A stretch of 64,000 bases of DNA from Microbacterium sp. Au-Mic1 (GCF_021341785.1 NZ_JAJTTF010000016.1:1-64000), one strand, 5' to 3'; counted from the stretch's first letter, positions 8,259-17,870 are shown. The notes: generated from the sequence alone by a model not told the origin. Translations and numbers: made by a program.

Positions 8259-10560
8259 GCTGAGCGCGTACGGGGGCCCGACGCAGCACCGCACGCGCGA
8301 CGGCGGGCCCGTGGCGGCGGCGCTGCTCACGGCGCTGGGCGTTCTCGTGGCGGTGTGGCCGCTCAGCGCGGTGGTGCAGCCGGGCAGCTGGAGTGCGGGT
8401 GCCGCCACCGCTGCCGGATCCGTGATCGTCGCGGGCGCGGTCGCGCGGTTCCTCACCCGTCGCTCCCCGGTCTGGCTCGCGATCCCCGCCGTGCCCGTCG
8501 TGCAGCTCGGCGCCGGGCTGATCGCGCTCACGGTGTTCGTCGCACGGCAGGCCGGGCGTGGATGGCTGCTGCCGACGCCCGAGGTGTGGCGCGCGATCGA
8601 CGCCTTCCTCTCCGCCGCGCTCGGCGAGATCCGCGGCGGTGTCGCTCCGCTCGCGTCGTCCCCCGCGATCGCCGTGGGCGTGGCCGTCGCGACCGGCCTC
8701 ATCGCCGTCGTCCTGGATCTCGTGCTCGTGACGCTGCGGGCGCCGCTCGTGGGAGCCGTACTGGTCACCGCGCTCGGCGCGGTGCCGGGGGCGATCGTGC
8801 ACCAGGGCGCGAACCCGGTGTGGTTCATCGGGCTCGCTCTCGCGATCCTGCTCTTCCTGCATGTCCAGTTCGCGCCGCCGGGATCCGCACGCCCCGTGTC
8901 CGCAGGGGGTGCGTCCGCGTCCCGTCACGCGCGCACCGACGCCCCCCTGCGCACGCGACGACTGCCTGCGTTCGCCCTCGGCTTCCTCGCCGTGCTCGCG
9001 GCGCTCATCGTGTCGCCGCTGCTGCCCCTTTCCGCCTCGGGACTCAACATCGGCGGGGGCAGCTCCACCCTGAGCGCCACCCTCAACCTCGGGCAGGATC
9101 TGCGCCGCCCCTCCCCCGTCACCGCGCTCACCCTGATCTCCCAGGACGGCACGCCGCCCTACCTGCGGATCGCCACGCTCACCCGGTTCGACGGTTCCGC
9201 CTGGCAGCCGGATCGGCCCGCCACGGTGCCCCTCGCACAGGGCTTCGGGGATGTCGCCGCCCCGGAGGGCGTCGCGCTGCACAAGACGAGGATCACCGTC
9301 CGCACCGCGGGGATCTCCGGGTCCTGGCTGCCCGTGCCGTATCAGGCCACGGCCGTGCGCGGCGAGAACGGCAGCTGGAACGCCGCCGTCGACAACCGCA
9401 CCGTGATCGCGGCGAACGGCGATGCGGCCGAGCAGAACTACACGATCGACACGGCCACGCTCGAGCCCACGCTCGACCAGATCCGCGCATCCACCGCCAC
9501 GGGTTCCGACGCCCCGCAGGACCTGCGCGCCCTCCCCGCGAACATGCCCGCGATCATCGCCGACAGTGCGCGGGAGGTGGTCGGCGGATCCGCCACCGAC
9601 TACGACAAGCTGATCGCGCTGCAGACCTGGTTCCGCGCCGGGTTCCGCTATTCGCTGCAGACGCCGGTCGATGACGGCTTCGACGGCACCAACGTCGATG
9701 CCGTGGCGAAGTTCCTCACCGTGCGCGAGGGCTACTGCGTGCACTTCGCCGGGGCGTTCGCGCTCATGGCGCGTTCGCTGGGCATGCCGGCGCGGATCGT
9801 CGTCGGCTATCTCCCGGGTACGGCCACCGACCGCCGCTCCGACGACGGGCGGGTCGTGTTCGAAGTCTCCACCGACCAACTGCACTCCTGGCCCGAGGTG
9901 TACTTCGCCGGCATCGGCTGGGTGCCGTTCGAGCCGACCGCGACTCGCGGCGTCCCGACCGCCTTCACCGAGAGCAGCTCCGGATCCGACAACGGCACGC
10001 TGCCCTCCGCCGGGGCGACGCCGCAGCCCACGACGAGCGGGATCGCGAAGGATCCGAAGAACCTCGACGTGCCGAACGCGGGGGCCACAGGAGCGTCGAC
10101 GCCGACGGCGCTGCAGGCGATGCCCGTGGTATGGACGGTTCTGGCCGTGCTCTTCGTGCTGCTGATCCCGGCCTTGATCCGGCGCGTACAGGCCGCGCGC
10201 CGACGGGCCTCGGCGGGCCGGGGCGACGCGGTGGCGGCGTGGTCCGAGCTGCGCGCGACGATGCAGGATCTGGGTCTGCCCGCGTCGTCCGCGGAATCGC
10301 CGCGCGCACGCGGCGCGCGTCTCGTGCGGGATCGCGGCGCGGATCCCGCCGACATGGACGTTCTCGTGCGAGCGATCGAGCGCGCCAGCTATGCCCGCTC
10401 GGGATCCGGCTCCGCGCTGGACGATGTGGATCTGCGTCCTCCGCTGGACGCGATCCGGAGGCGGCTGCGCGAGCACGCATCCCGCCGGGACCGGATGGCG
10501 GCCGTCCTGGCCCCGCGTTCGCTGCTCGGTGCCCGACTGCTGGCGGCCTCGACGTCCTGA
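8248..10560 (+). CDS. TgpA-like membrane transglutaminase (DUF3488 / transglutaminase-like)
   Basis: 770 residues. Several transmembrane helices occupy residues 20-190 and one lies near 240-265, followed by an extracytoplasmic transglutaminase-like domain and a C-terminal helix near residue 630. Catalytic candidates are Cys497 in EGYCVHFAGAFAL and His546 in LHSWPEVYF; the third position is Glu562 in VPFEPT rather than Asp, a change I recall in other actinobacterial members. A GGAGGAGG Shine-Dalgarno precedes the ATG. This is the third gene of the MoxR-DUF58-TgpA operon, and the set probably modifies or processes envelope proteins (inference). Confidence 0.91.
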   Translation: MSAELSAYGGPTQHRTRDGGPVAAALLTALGVLVAVWPLSAVVQPGSWSAGAATAAGSVIVAGAVARFLTRRSPVWLAIPAVPVVQLGAGLIALTVFVARQAGRGWLLPTPEVWRAIDAFLSAALGEIRGGVAPLASSPAIAVGVAVATGLIAVVLDLVLVTLRAPLVGAVLVTALGAVPGAIVHQGANPVWFIGLALAILLFLHVQFAPPGSARPVSAGGASASRHARTDAPLRTRRLPAFALGFLAVLAALIVSPLLPLSASGLNIGGGSSTLSATLNLGQDLRRPSPVTALTLISQDGTPPYLRIATLTRFDGSAWQPDRPATVPLAQGFGDVAAPEGVALHKTRITVRTAGISGSWLPVPYQATAVRGENGSWNAAVDNRTVIAANGDAAEQNYTIDTATLEPTLDQIRASTATGSDAPQDLRALPANMPAIIADSAREVVGGSATDYDKLIALQTWFRAGFRYSLQTPVDDGFDGTNVDAVAKFLTVREGYCVHFAGAFALMARSLGMPARIVVGYLPGTATDRRSDDGRVVFEVSTDQLHSWPEVYFAGIGWVPFEPTATRGVPTAFTESSSGSDNGTLPSAGATPQPTTSGIAKDPKNLDVPNAGATGASTPTALQAMPVVWTVLAVLFVLLIPALIRRVQAARRRASAGRGDAVAAWSELRATMQDLGLPASSAESPRARGARLVRDRGADPADMDVLVRAIERASYARSGSGSALDDVDLRPPLDAIRRRLREHASRRDRMAAVLAPRSLLGARLLAASTS

Positions 10561-10675
10561 GCGCTCGGGGCGTGGCGTCTCCCGAACGTCCGGGCGCACC
10601 GGCACTACGCTCGGAATCCGGTGCCCGATCCCGGACACCGGACGGCGTCGACGGCGCCTGCACGGAGGGGGATGC

Positions 10676-13633
10676 ATGGACGAGCCCGCCGCGCCCCTGG
10701 CGCACTGGCGTTTCACCGGCACCCTGCGCACGTATCAGGCTCAGGTGCTGGCGAAGCTTCCCCCCGGATCCGGGGATCAGCTGCACATCGTGGCTCCCCC
10801 CGGCTCCGGCAAGACCCTGCTGGGCCTGCTGCTCGCCGCCCGTGAGGGCGGGCGCGCGCTCGTGCTCGCACCGAGCACGACGATCCGCGAGCAGTGGGCG
10901 CAGACCGCCACCGCGCTCGCTCCGGACTCCGCCGCAGTGTCGACGGATCCGCTGCGCATCGCCGACCTCACCGCCCTCACCTACCAGGCGCTGAGCGTCA
11001 CGGGCGACGGATCCCCGTTCGACGCGCTCGCCCGCGGGCGATGGGTGGACGAGCTCGTGGACGCCGGTCGCACGCAGGCCGCGGCGGAGACCTGGCTCGC
11101 CGAGCTCGCGGTGGACAATCCGGGCCAGTACCGCTCGGGCCTGCGCCGACGCGTGAAGCGCATCCGTCGCCGGTTCACGCGCGAGCGCCCCGAGACGATC
11201 GCCCGTGTGCTGCACCCCAACGCGGTCGCGCTGCTGGAGCGGATCGTGGCGGCCGGCGTCGACACGGTCGTGCTGGACGAGTGCCATCATCTGCTGGACC
11301 ACTGGGCGCTCGTCGTCGCGTACCTCGTCGCCGCGATCCGCGAGCGCGGAGGTCGCGGTCTGGTGATCGGACTCACCGCGACACTGCCGGACGCGGCGGA
11401 CGGCACGGAGTTCGACAACTACACCCAGCTGCTCGGCGAGGTCGATTTCGAGGTGCCGACGCCGGCGGTCGTGAAGGAGGGGCATCTCGCGCCGTACCGC
11501 GACCACGTCTGGTTCACCGAGCCGGTCCCGGCCGAGGCCGCCTTCATCCGGCGGCACGGCGCGCAGCTGGACGAGCTGCTCGGCCAGGTGCTGTCCACCC
11601 CCGATGGCATCCGCTACCTCGAGGAGCGCCTGCAGCCCGCGGATCCGGATCCTCCGCAGCTCGCCGAACCGGAGACCGCACCGGCCGGGGAAGCGGCTGA
11701 AGCGATCCCCGTCCCGCCGTCGCCGTCTCCCGCGGCCCTCGAGCGCGCCCTCGCCGACGATCTCCCGCTCACGCGGTCCTGCGGCGTGGTGCTGCGGGCG
11801 CTCGCCCCGCAGCACCCGCTCTGCGCGATCCTGCCGCCGGTGCTGTTCGAGCGGTGCACGACCGACGACCTGCTGACCGTGCTCGCACGATTCGCACTCA
11901 CCCGGCTGCTGCCCGATCCGGGTGCGAAACGGCAGTGGCGCTACGTCAAGAGGGCTCTGGCCGACTTCGGCCTGCTGCTCACCGATCGGGGGCTCCGCCG
12001 TGGCAGGGATCCGGTGGAGACCACCCTGGCCTTCTCGGAGGCGAAGGACCGCGCCGCGGTGGACATCCTCCGCCTCGAGCTGGGCGGAGCGGACGGGCCG
12101 CGGGTCAAAGCCGTCATCGTGACCGACTTCGTGGATCACGGCAACAGCCGCGGGCTCGTCGGCGAGAGCGCGGCCGGCGCCCTGCGCGCCTACGACTTCG
12201 TCGTGAACGATCCGCTCACCGCGACCCTGAACCCGGTGCTGCTGACGGCCGACCGGATCCGCGTGCCGGCGCCCCGCGCCGTGGAGTTCGCCGCCGCGCT
12301 CACGGAACGGGTGGGATCGGGCGTCCAGGTGCGCCCCGACGGCGTCGGCCCGTGGCGCGAGCTCGACGCTCCCGGTGTCGGCGCCGGGCGCATCGTCGCC
12401 GCGGTCTCGGCTCTGATGTCGGCGGGGTCCGTGCGCCTCATCGTCGGCACCCGCGGCCTGCTCGGCGAGGGCTGGGACTGCCCCGCCGTGAACACCCTGA
12501 TCGACCTCACCACCGTGACCACCTCGACGGGTGCCCCGCAGCTGCGGGGCCGCACCCTGCGGCTGGATCCGGGATGGCCGGGGAAGGTCGCGCACAACTG
12601 GTCCGTGAGCTGTCTGATCCCGGCCGACGTCGCGCTGGACGACGCCACGGAGCCGCGCCGCCTCACCCGCCGACACGGACATCTGCTCGGGCTCAGCGCC
12701 GACGACGACGGCCGGATCGTCCGCGGCCTCGGCAATGCGCTGTCCCACGAGGCCCGTGCGCTGCTGCACCGCGTGCTCGGCAAGGAACCCGCGGCATCCG
12801 TCGACGACCTCGGCGACCTGGTGCGGACCGAGGTGCTGCCGCGCGCCGCGACCCGCGCCGCCTGGCGGATCGGCGAACCCTACGTCGCGCAGGAGCGCGA
12901 GACACTCGCGGTGAGATCCTCGTCGGCGACGGCGCTGATCCCCACCACGCGCGTGGTCCGCTCGGCGATGCCGTGGGCCGTGCTGGTCGGCATGACGGGG
13001 AGCGCCGGCATCACCGCCGTCGTCGCGAACGCCATCCCGATCACGCCTGCTGCGGGCGTCGGCATCGCGCTGGCCGTGGGCGCTGCGCTCTCACTGGGCG
13101 GTGCGATCGGACCGCTCGTTCGCGACCGCCGTCGCCGCCGCGATCCCGCGGCCTCGTTCCGCGGTGCCGCGGTGGCGCTCACCCGCACGCTGACCGAGGC
13201 GGGACGGATCCGCCCGCTGGACGAGACCGGGATCGTCGTGCGCGAGGAGGGCGACCGGATGCGGATCGAGCTCGCCGGCCCCGATCAGCGCATCGTCGCG
13301 GACGCCGTGCAGGAGCTGTTCGCCCCGCCGTCGGCGCCGCGGTTCCTGCTGCGCACCGACCGCGACGACGTCGGCGGCCGGGTCTCGCTCATCGGCCTGG
13401 TGGCCGCCACGCAGCACCGGGATCTGCGCGGCGCGGCCTTCCTCGCGGTCCCTCGCATCGTGGCTCGCCGACGCGTCGACGCCGAGGCGTTCCTCCGGCA
13501 CTGGCAGGAGCAGGTCGGCGCGGCCGAGCTCGTCGAACTGCAGGGCGAGCAGGGCCTCGCGCTGCTCGCCCTCGCGCGCCGCGCACCGCGCGTGCTCGAC
13601 GCCGCGGAGCCGCGCACCACTCTCTGGGGCTGA
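10676..13633 (+). CDS. SF2 (DEAD/DEAH-type) helicase with C-terminal membrane hairpin
   Basis: 985 residues. Helicase motifs: Walker A APPGSGKTLL (about residue 41), LAPSTTIREQW, DEAH variant VVLDECHH (about residue 201), GLTATLP (motif III), and motif VI PQLRGRTLRLD (about residue 620), preceded by TRGLLGEGWDCPAVN. Two hydrophobic stretches at about residues 763-816 are unusual for a helicase and suggest membrane attachment. A basic linker and a 130-residue C-terminal domain of unknown type follow. GGAGGGGGATGC precedes the ATG. It lies 115 bases after the transglutaminase gene, and TACGCT near 10607 may give it its own promoter. I see no nuclease or methylase motif. Function unknown; DNA repair or defence are both possible. 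Confidence 0.85.
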   Translation: MDEPAAPLAHWRFTGTLRTYQAQVLAKLPPGSGDQLHIVAPPGSGKTLLGLLLAAREGGRALVLAPSTTIREQWAQTATALAPDSAAVSTDPLRIADLTALTYQALSVTGDGSPFDALARGRWVDELVDAGRTQAAAETWLAELAVDNPGQYRSGLRRRVKRIRRRFTRERPETIARVLHPNAVALLERIVAAGVDTVVLDECHHLLDHWALVVAYLVAAIRERGGRGLVIGLTATLPDAADGTEFDNYTQLLGEVDFEVPTPAVVKEGHLAPYRDHVWFTEPVPAEAAFIRRHGAQLDELLGQVLSTPDGIRYLEERLQPADPDPPQLAEPETAPAGEAAEAIPVPPSPSPAALERALADDLPLTRSCGVVLRALAPQHPLCAILPPVLFERCTTDDLLTVLARFALTRLLPDPGAKRQWRYVKRALADFGLLLTDRGLRRGRDPVETTLAFSEAKDRAAVDILRLELGGADGPRVKAVIVTDFVDHGNSRGLVGESAAGALRAYDFVVNDPLTATLNPVLLTADRIRVPAPRAVEFAAALTERVGSGVQVRPDGVGPWRELDAPGVGAGRIVAAVSALMSAGSVRLIVGTRGLLGEGWDCPAVNTLIDLTTVTTSTGAPQLRGRTLRLDPGWPGKVAHNWSVSCLIPADVALDDATEPRRLTRRHGHLLGLSADDDGRIVRGLGNALSHEARALLHRVLGKEPAASVDDLGDLVRTEVLPRAATRAAWRIGEPYVAQERETLAVRSSSATALIPTTRVVRSAMPWAVLVGMTGSAGITAVVANAIPITPAAGVGIALAVGAALSLGGAIGPLVRDRRRRRDPAASFRGAAVALTRTLTEAGRIRPLDETGIVVREEGDRMRIELAGPDQRIVADAVQELFAPPSAPRFLLRTDRDDVGGRVSLIGLVAATQHRDLRGAAFLAVPRIVARRRVDAEAFLRHWQEQVGAAELVELQGEQGLALLALARRAPRVLDAAEPRTTLWG

Positions 13634-13675
13634 GGTCAGCACGATCCGTGCAGGATCCGCGCCCACGACGGCGGC

Positions 13676-13723
13676 GCAACGGTGCCTGGCCTCGGCGGTG
13701 CAACGGTGCCGGGCCTCGGCGGC
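13676..13723. repeat. Two tandem copies of a 24-bp repeat
   Basis: Copies at 13676-13699 and 13700-13723 begin GCAACGGTGCC and end CTCGGCGG, differing at two or so positions. The second copy ends exactly where the stop codon of dedA begins. Confidence 0.85.
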
Positions 13724-14440
13724 TCAGGCGCCCTCGACGCTCCCCGCCTGCAACGGCCTCTGCGCGGACCGCGCCGGATCCGGCTCGGCGTCGGGTTCGG
13801 GCGCGACGGCCTCGGCCGCACCGGGACGCGCCGGCTCGGCATCTCCCCTGCGACGGTGCCACCAGCGCAGCGCGTGGTCGATGCCGAACCCGAGGATGAC
13901 GGCGAACACCACCGCGACGCCGACGCCCAGCAGCGGGTTGTCGTGCACCCATTGGCCGGCGAGCAGTCCGATGCCCAGCGCGTAGGCGACCCACGTGATG
14001 CACGCGAAGAGGTCGTAGAGGAAGAACCTGCGGTGTGGGAAGCCGGTCTGGCCCGTCATGTAGTTCACCGCGACGCGACCCCACGGGATGTATCGCGCGG
14101 TGAAGATCAGCGCCGCGCCGCGCTTGTCGAGCTCGTACCGGGCCCACTCGAACATCTTGTGCACCCGCGGCCGGCGCATCCACGCCCAGCGCTCGGTACC
14201 GATCGTGCGGCCGAGCAGGTAGGCCATGTTGTCGCCTGCGACCGCGCCGACCAGGGCGACCAGCCCGAGCACGACGAGGTTCGGCTCACCGCTCTGCAGT
14301 GACAACGCGGCGAGCGCGACGAGTGCGGTCTCGCTGGGCAGGATCGTGGCGAACCCGTCGATGAAGAAGAACACCAGCAGCACCGGGAACAGCCAGAGCT
14401 GCCCCGCAGCGTGCAGCAGCCAGGCGTTCAGCAGATCCAT
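13724..14440 (-). CDS. DedA family membrane protein
   Basis: A 238-residue integral membrane protein of the DedA/VTT group, whose members are implicated in lipid scrambling and membrane homeostasis. Visible hallmarks are FIDGFATILPSET, GDNMAYLLGRTIG and the FTARYIPWGRVAVNYMTG segment with its essential-type Arg residues, then two C-terminal helices and a hydrophilic Ala/Pro/Glu-rich tail of about 45 residues. I chose the ATG at 14440 because TAGCGT (14448-14453) lies seven bases upstream, fitting leaderless expression; a GTG at 14449 would add three residues. Confidence 0.92.
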   Translation of the reverse strand: MDLLNAWLLHAAGQLWLFPVLLVFFFIDGFATILPSETALVALAALSLQSGEPNLVVLGLVALVGAVAGDNMAYLLGRTIGTERWAWMRRPRVHKMFEWARYELDKRGAALIFTARYIPWGRVAVNYMTGQTGFPHRRFFLYDLFACITWVAYALGIGLLAGQWVHDNPLLGVGVAVVFAVILGFGIDHALRWWHRRRGDAEPARPGAAEAVAPEPDAEPDPARSAQRPLQAGSVEGA

Positions 14441-14527
14441 GCCATCCACGCTACGGCGCGCGGGAACCGCCGTCGTCATACCTGAGAGTGATGTTCCGAA
14501 CTGTTCACGGCGGCGGTATCGCATGGG

Positions 14528-14610
14528 GTCGTTGAGCGAGCACCGGCCCTTCGACGCGCTTCGCTCGCTCAGTGCGGGTCTCCGCGAGGCGCGAGACGAG
14601 ACGCCGTGAC
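14528..14610. repeat. REP-like intergenic repeat
   Basis: Begins GTTGAGCGAGCACCGGC, with an inverted GCTTCGCTCGCTCA and a trailing GCGAGACGAGACG. Related copies lie near 17908, 34391, 38669, 38763 and 63138. It lies between dedA and trhO, and I see no gene in it. Confidence 0.7.
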
Positions 14611-14626
14611 CTCGCAGGGTCCCCGC

Positions 14627-15523
14627 TCAGCGCGCGATCGCGTGCTCCGCGCACGGCACCGCCACGCACGTCGCGCAGACCACCGCCTGCTGCCGGCACG
14701 ACGGATCGGGGCAGTTCGCGGTGCGGTTCGTCGCGGCGCCGCAGCCGGCGCACACCCCGATGACCGCCGCGTGATCGGAGAAGTCGACGGATCCGCGCCC
14801 GTCGAACACGTACAGGGACCCGTCCCACAGGCCGTCGTCGCCGTATCGCTCGCCGTATCGGACGATCCCGCCTTCGAGCTGGTACACCTCGCCGAAGCCG
14901 CGCGCCGTCATAAGACTGGACAGCACCTCGCAGCGGATCCCGCCGGTGCAGTAGGTGACGACCGGCCTGCCCTTGAGGTCGTCGTATACGCCGGAGTCGA
15001 GCAGACCCACGAAGTCGCGTGTGGTCTCCACCTCGGGCACGATCGCCCCGCGGAAGCGACCGATCCCGGCTTCCAGGGCGTTGCGCCCGTCGAAGAACAC
15101 CACGTCCTCACCGCGTTCCGCGACGAGCTCGTGCAATGCCTCCGGGGTGAGCCGTGCACCGCCGCCGACCACTCCCCGTCCGTCGACCTGCAGCTCGCCA
15201 GGCGCTCCGAAGGAGACGATCTCGTCGCGCACCTTCACGCTGAGCTTCGGGAAGTCGACGCTGAGCCCGTCGGCGTCGACCGCCGTGCCCTCGCTCCATT
15301 TCACGTCCGCATCACGGAACGGCGCATAGGAGCGGAACGAGCGCAGCCACTTCTTCATCGCGGGCAGGTCGCCGCCGAGGGTGCCGTTGATGCCGTGCTT
15401 CGAGATCAGGATGCGTCCGCGCAGGTGCAGCGCCTCGCACAGGTCGCGCTGCCAGAGACGGATCGCCTCCGGATCCGACAGGGGCGCGAAGGCGTAGAAC
15501 AGCACGATCTTCGGGGTGGGCAC
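14627..15523 (-). CDS. trhO: tRNA uridine(34) hydroxylase, rhodanese family
   Basis: 298 residues. TrhO (YceA) uses oxygen to form 5-hydroxyuridine at the wobble position of certain tRNAs. An N-terminal domain carries [10 protein letters not shown], followed by a rhodanese domain with catalytic Cys192 in [11 protein letters not shown], matching the CTGGIRCE signature of the family. The C-terminal region has several cysteines (CAGCGAATN, then CPDPSC) that may bind a metal. The GTG at 15523 is preceded by TAGGAT (15530-15535) at six bases with no Shine-Dalgarno, so it is probably leaderless. Confidence 0.95.
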   Translation of the reverse strand: MPTPKIVLFYAFAPLSDPEAIRLWQRDLCEALHLRGRILISKHGINGTLGGDLPAMKKWLRSFRSYAPFRDADVKWSEGTAVDADGLSVDFPKLSVKVRDEIVSFGAPGELQVDGRGVVGGGARLTPEALHELVAERGEDVVFFDGRNALEAGIGRFRGAIVPEVETTRDFVGLLDSGVYDDLKGRPVVTYCTGGIRCEVLSSLMTARGFGEVYQLEGGIVRYGERYGDDGLWDGSLYVFDGRGSVDFSDHAAVIGVCAGCGAATNRTANCPDPSCRQQAVVCATCVAVPCAEHAIAR

Positions 15524-15626
15524 CCAGCGATCCTAGTTCGACCGGACGGCCGTCGCTGCGCCGGACGTCGCCGCACCGCCGCACGGATCCGGGTGCCCCA
15601 GCCGCAGGGAACCCCCGGGGTTCATG

Positions 15627-17009
15627 TCAGACCTCCGCGTCCGCCCGCGAGCGTCGGCGCGACCACGCTCCCGCCGACTCGCTGGACAGCGCGAGCAGCG
15701 CGAGGCACTGCAGCGACGCGGCGAGGAGCGTGCCGTTGAGGCCGAGCGTCGCCGTGCCGTCGAGGTAGTCGATCGCCGTGGAGAGCACGCCGATCGCCAG
15801 CAGCACCATCAGGATCGCCCGGGAGCGCCGCCCGCGCCGCAGCACGAACCAGGCCATGAGCAGTTGCGCGAGCGAGATGAGCACTCCGAACCCGAGGAAC
15901 CCGATCAGCACGGCCGTCTCCAGCGTCCGCCCGGACGAGAGCACAGCCTGCACGCCCGGATCGGCCGCGGCCCCGACGGTCAGACCGAGCACGTCCAGGA
16001 CCGCTCCGATCACGACGACGCCCACGGCGAAGAACGTCGACAGCGGCGCCCGCCGCATAGACCGTTCGGCCGTGGTGCGCAGGGATTCACCGCGCCCTTC
16101 GACCGGGGCGCCGGCGGCGTCCGCGCCGAAGAACTCGTCCGCGCCTTCGTCCGCTTCGCCCTGGGTCATGCGCACGCGGGTCACATCGATGATCGGCAGG
16201 TCGCCGTCGGTGATGAACCGATCGCCGCCTCCGTTGCGGGAGTGGTACCCGGTGGTGAAGTCGTGAAGGAGGCGGACCTGCACCGCGGCGTCCGCGTCCC
16301 GTGCGCTCTGCACCACGAAGTCGCGTTCGACGTCGGTGTTCTCATCGATCCGGTGGGTCACCTGCAGGGTGAACAGGCTGAGCCCCACATCGGTGTCGTA
16401 GGTGCCGGCGCCGAGCCAGTCCGTCTTGGCCCCGCCTGGCAGCAGCCAGCCGGGCGGGCAGTGCCAGAACCGCACGTGGTGACGCTGTTTGGGGTTGCCC
16501 GCCACCTCCTGCTGGTACGCGACGTCGTGCCGACGGCCGAACAGCATGAGCGGCGACACGGGCGCTGTCGGATAGCTGCGCCGGGTGAGCGTGGATGCGA
16601 TGATCCCCCAGGTCGAGGCGGCCGTGATCTCATCGGCACGGTGCCACCCGGCCCTGGTCATCACCTCGTCGAGCTGCGCCGCCGTGCCGTCGACGCCGAG
16701 ATTGACCGGATCCCCGAGGAGGCCGTCCCCCGTGCGCGTGCGCCCGAAGAAGTAGTCCGGCACGTAGAGGTCGCTGAGCAGGCGGTGCAGCCGAGGCAGC
16801 ACGAGGTACGCCATGATCGCCCACACCGGGATGAACAGCAGCAGCGCCCAGGGCGACCGGACGCCCTCGATCGAGATGATGATCGCGAGCCAGACCGCCG
16901 AGGCGGTCCCGATCAGGAACGCGACCCGGTCGAACACCGTGGAGGACGGCAGCGGCTGCTGCATCTGCAGCGCCCAGCGGCGCCTCGACGGGTGCTGCGC
17001 GTCGCTCAC
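15627..17009 (-). CDS. Membrane protein with LssY C-terminal-like domain
   Basis: 460 residues. Two N-terminal helices (about 27-45 and 50-72) lead into a soluble domain of about 200 residues resembling LssY_C: LGDPVNLGVDGTAAQLDEVM, AGWHRADEITAAS, and later RFWHCPPGW with THRIDENTDVERDF. Four further helices fill residues 330-450. LssY_C is known as the tail of some PAP2-type Legionella proteins; its function is unknown, and here the PAP2 domain is absent. AAGGAGAGG precedes the GTG start. Its neighbours are trhO and the tRNA-Ser gene. The domain assignment is by eye. Confidence 0.72.
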   Translation of the reverse strand: MSDAQHPSRRRWALQMQQPLPSSTVFDRVAFLIGTASAVWLAIIISIEGVRSPWALLLFIPVWAIMAYLVLPRLHRLLSDLYVPDYFFGRTRTGDGLLGDPVNLGVDGTAAQLDEVMTRAGWHRADEITAASTWGIIASTLTRRSYPTAPVSPLMLFGRRHDVAYQQEVAGNPKQRHHVRFWHCPPGWLLPGGAKTDWLGAGTYDTDVGLSLFTLQVTHRIDENTDVERDFVVQSARDADAAVQVRLLHDFTTGYHSRNGGGDRFITDGDLPIIDVTRVRMTQGEADEGADEFFGADAAGAPVEGRGESLRTTAERSMRRAPLSTFFAVGVVVIGAVLDVLGLTVGAAADPGVQAVLSSGRTLETAVLIGFLGFGVLISLAQLLMAWFVLRRGRRSRAILMVLLAIGVLSTAIDYLDGTATLGLNGTLLAASLQCLALLALSSESAGAWSRRRSRADAEV

Positions 17010-17123
17010 GGCTGCCCTCTCCTTCGCGGTCGTCTCTCATCCTGGCACGGAGGCCGAGTGGTCGCCCGGCTGCCGGTCAGGACCATCCCGTCGCATCGGA
17101 TAGGATGGTCAGGTTGTATTCCT

Positions 17124-17211
17124 GGTGACGTGTCCGAGCGGCCGAAGGAGCACGCTTGGAAAGCGTGTGTTGTGCAAGCAACCGCGGGTTCGAATCCCGC
17201 CGTCACCGCCA
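17124..17211 (+). tRNA. tRNA-Ser(GGA)
   Basis: Acceptor stem GGTGACG/CGTCACC, D arm with CCGAGCGGCCGAAGG, anticodon arm CACGC-TTGGAAA-GCGTG with anticodon GGA, long variable arm (TTGTGCAAGCAACC region) as expected for serine, and T arm GCGGGTTCGAATCCCGC. CCA is encoded at 17209-17211. TAGGAT at 17101-17106 is a plausible -10 box. Confidence 0.97.
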
Positions 17212-17215
17212 GATG

Positions 17216-17250
17216 CGAAGCGCCGCCCCGATGATCGGGGCGGCGCTTCG
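17216..17250. terminator. Perfect 17-bp stem terminator-like hairpin
   Basis: CGAAGCGCCGCCCCGAT and its exact complement around a single central base (17233). It lies five bases after the tRNA and just beyond the acetyltransferase stop, so it probably serves both convergent units. The 3' flank is TTCGTTCG with no U run. Confidence 0.75.
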
Positions 17251-17255
17251 TTCGT

Positions 17256-17870
17256 CTACTGCTCGTTCGCCGGGATCCGGATCCCGTACGTGGTGCTGCC
17301 GTCGCCCGAGGCGAGCTTCGCGAAGCCGAGCCGCTCGTAGAACGCGCCCGCGGAGAGGTTGTCGGCATTCATGCCGAGATGCAGGGCCGGCACACCGCGG
17401 CGACTCAGCTCGGCGAGCAGCGTGTCGATGAGGCGTCGGCCGAGGCCCTGTCCCTGGGTCTCGGGCAGCAGGTCGATGTGCAGGTGCGCGGGATACTCGC
17501 GCACGACCGGGTCGTCACCGGGCTTCTGCCGGGCGCCGTAGGCGATGAAGCGATCCTGCGCCGTCGGCTCGGCCGCACCCGACGCCCGGTAGCGGTCCCG
17601 TCGGGACGGCCACCACTCGTCGCGGAACCACGCGGCGAACGCGTTGGTGTCGTCGGTGGCGACGACGTATCCGATCACGCGTGCGTCGTCCGCCTCGACC
17701 ACCCAGCACAGTCCCGGGTCGCGCCGCGCGTACGGCACCGCGAACAGGTCGCCCCAGAGAGCGTCGTCCTCGAGCATGCCGGTCGCGTCGGCGCCGACGT
17801 CGGCGGTCTTCACGCACACGTCGTAGAGGCCGTCGACGTCTTCGGAACGGAACGGTCGGATGCGTGCCAC
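17256..17870 (-). CDS. GNAT family N-acetyltransferase
   Basis: 204 residues from GTG 17870. Family features are ARIRPFRSEDVDGLYDVC at the start, the acetyl-CoA loop LPETQGQGLGRRLIDTLL, LHLGMNADNLSAGAFYERLG near the end, and the insert AYARRDP/WFRDEWWPSRRDRY seen in relatives fused to or near glycosidases. The substrate is unknown. GAAGGGC lies eight bases before this GTG; an ATG at 17894 is an alternative that adds eight residues. Convergent with tRNA-Ser. Confidence 0.85.
   Translation of the reverse strand: MARIRPFRSEDVDGLYDVCVKTADVGADATGMLEDDALWGDLFAVPYARRDPGLCWVVEADDARVIGYVVATDDTNAFAAWFRDEWWPSRRDRYRASGAAEPTAQDRFIAYGARQKPGDDPVVREYPAHLHIDLLPETQGQGLGRRLIDTLLAELSRRGVPALHLGMNADNLSAGAFYERLGFAKLASGDGSTTYGIRIPANEQ

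Noticed and set aside
13676-13723. CRISPR array
   Set aside because: Only two units, directly abutting without spacers, and no cas genes nearby.
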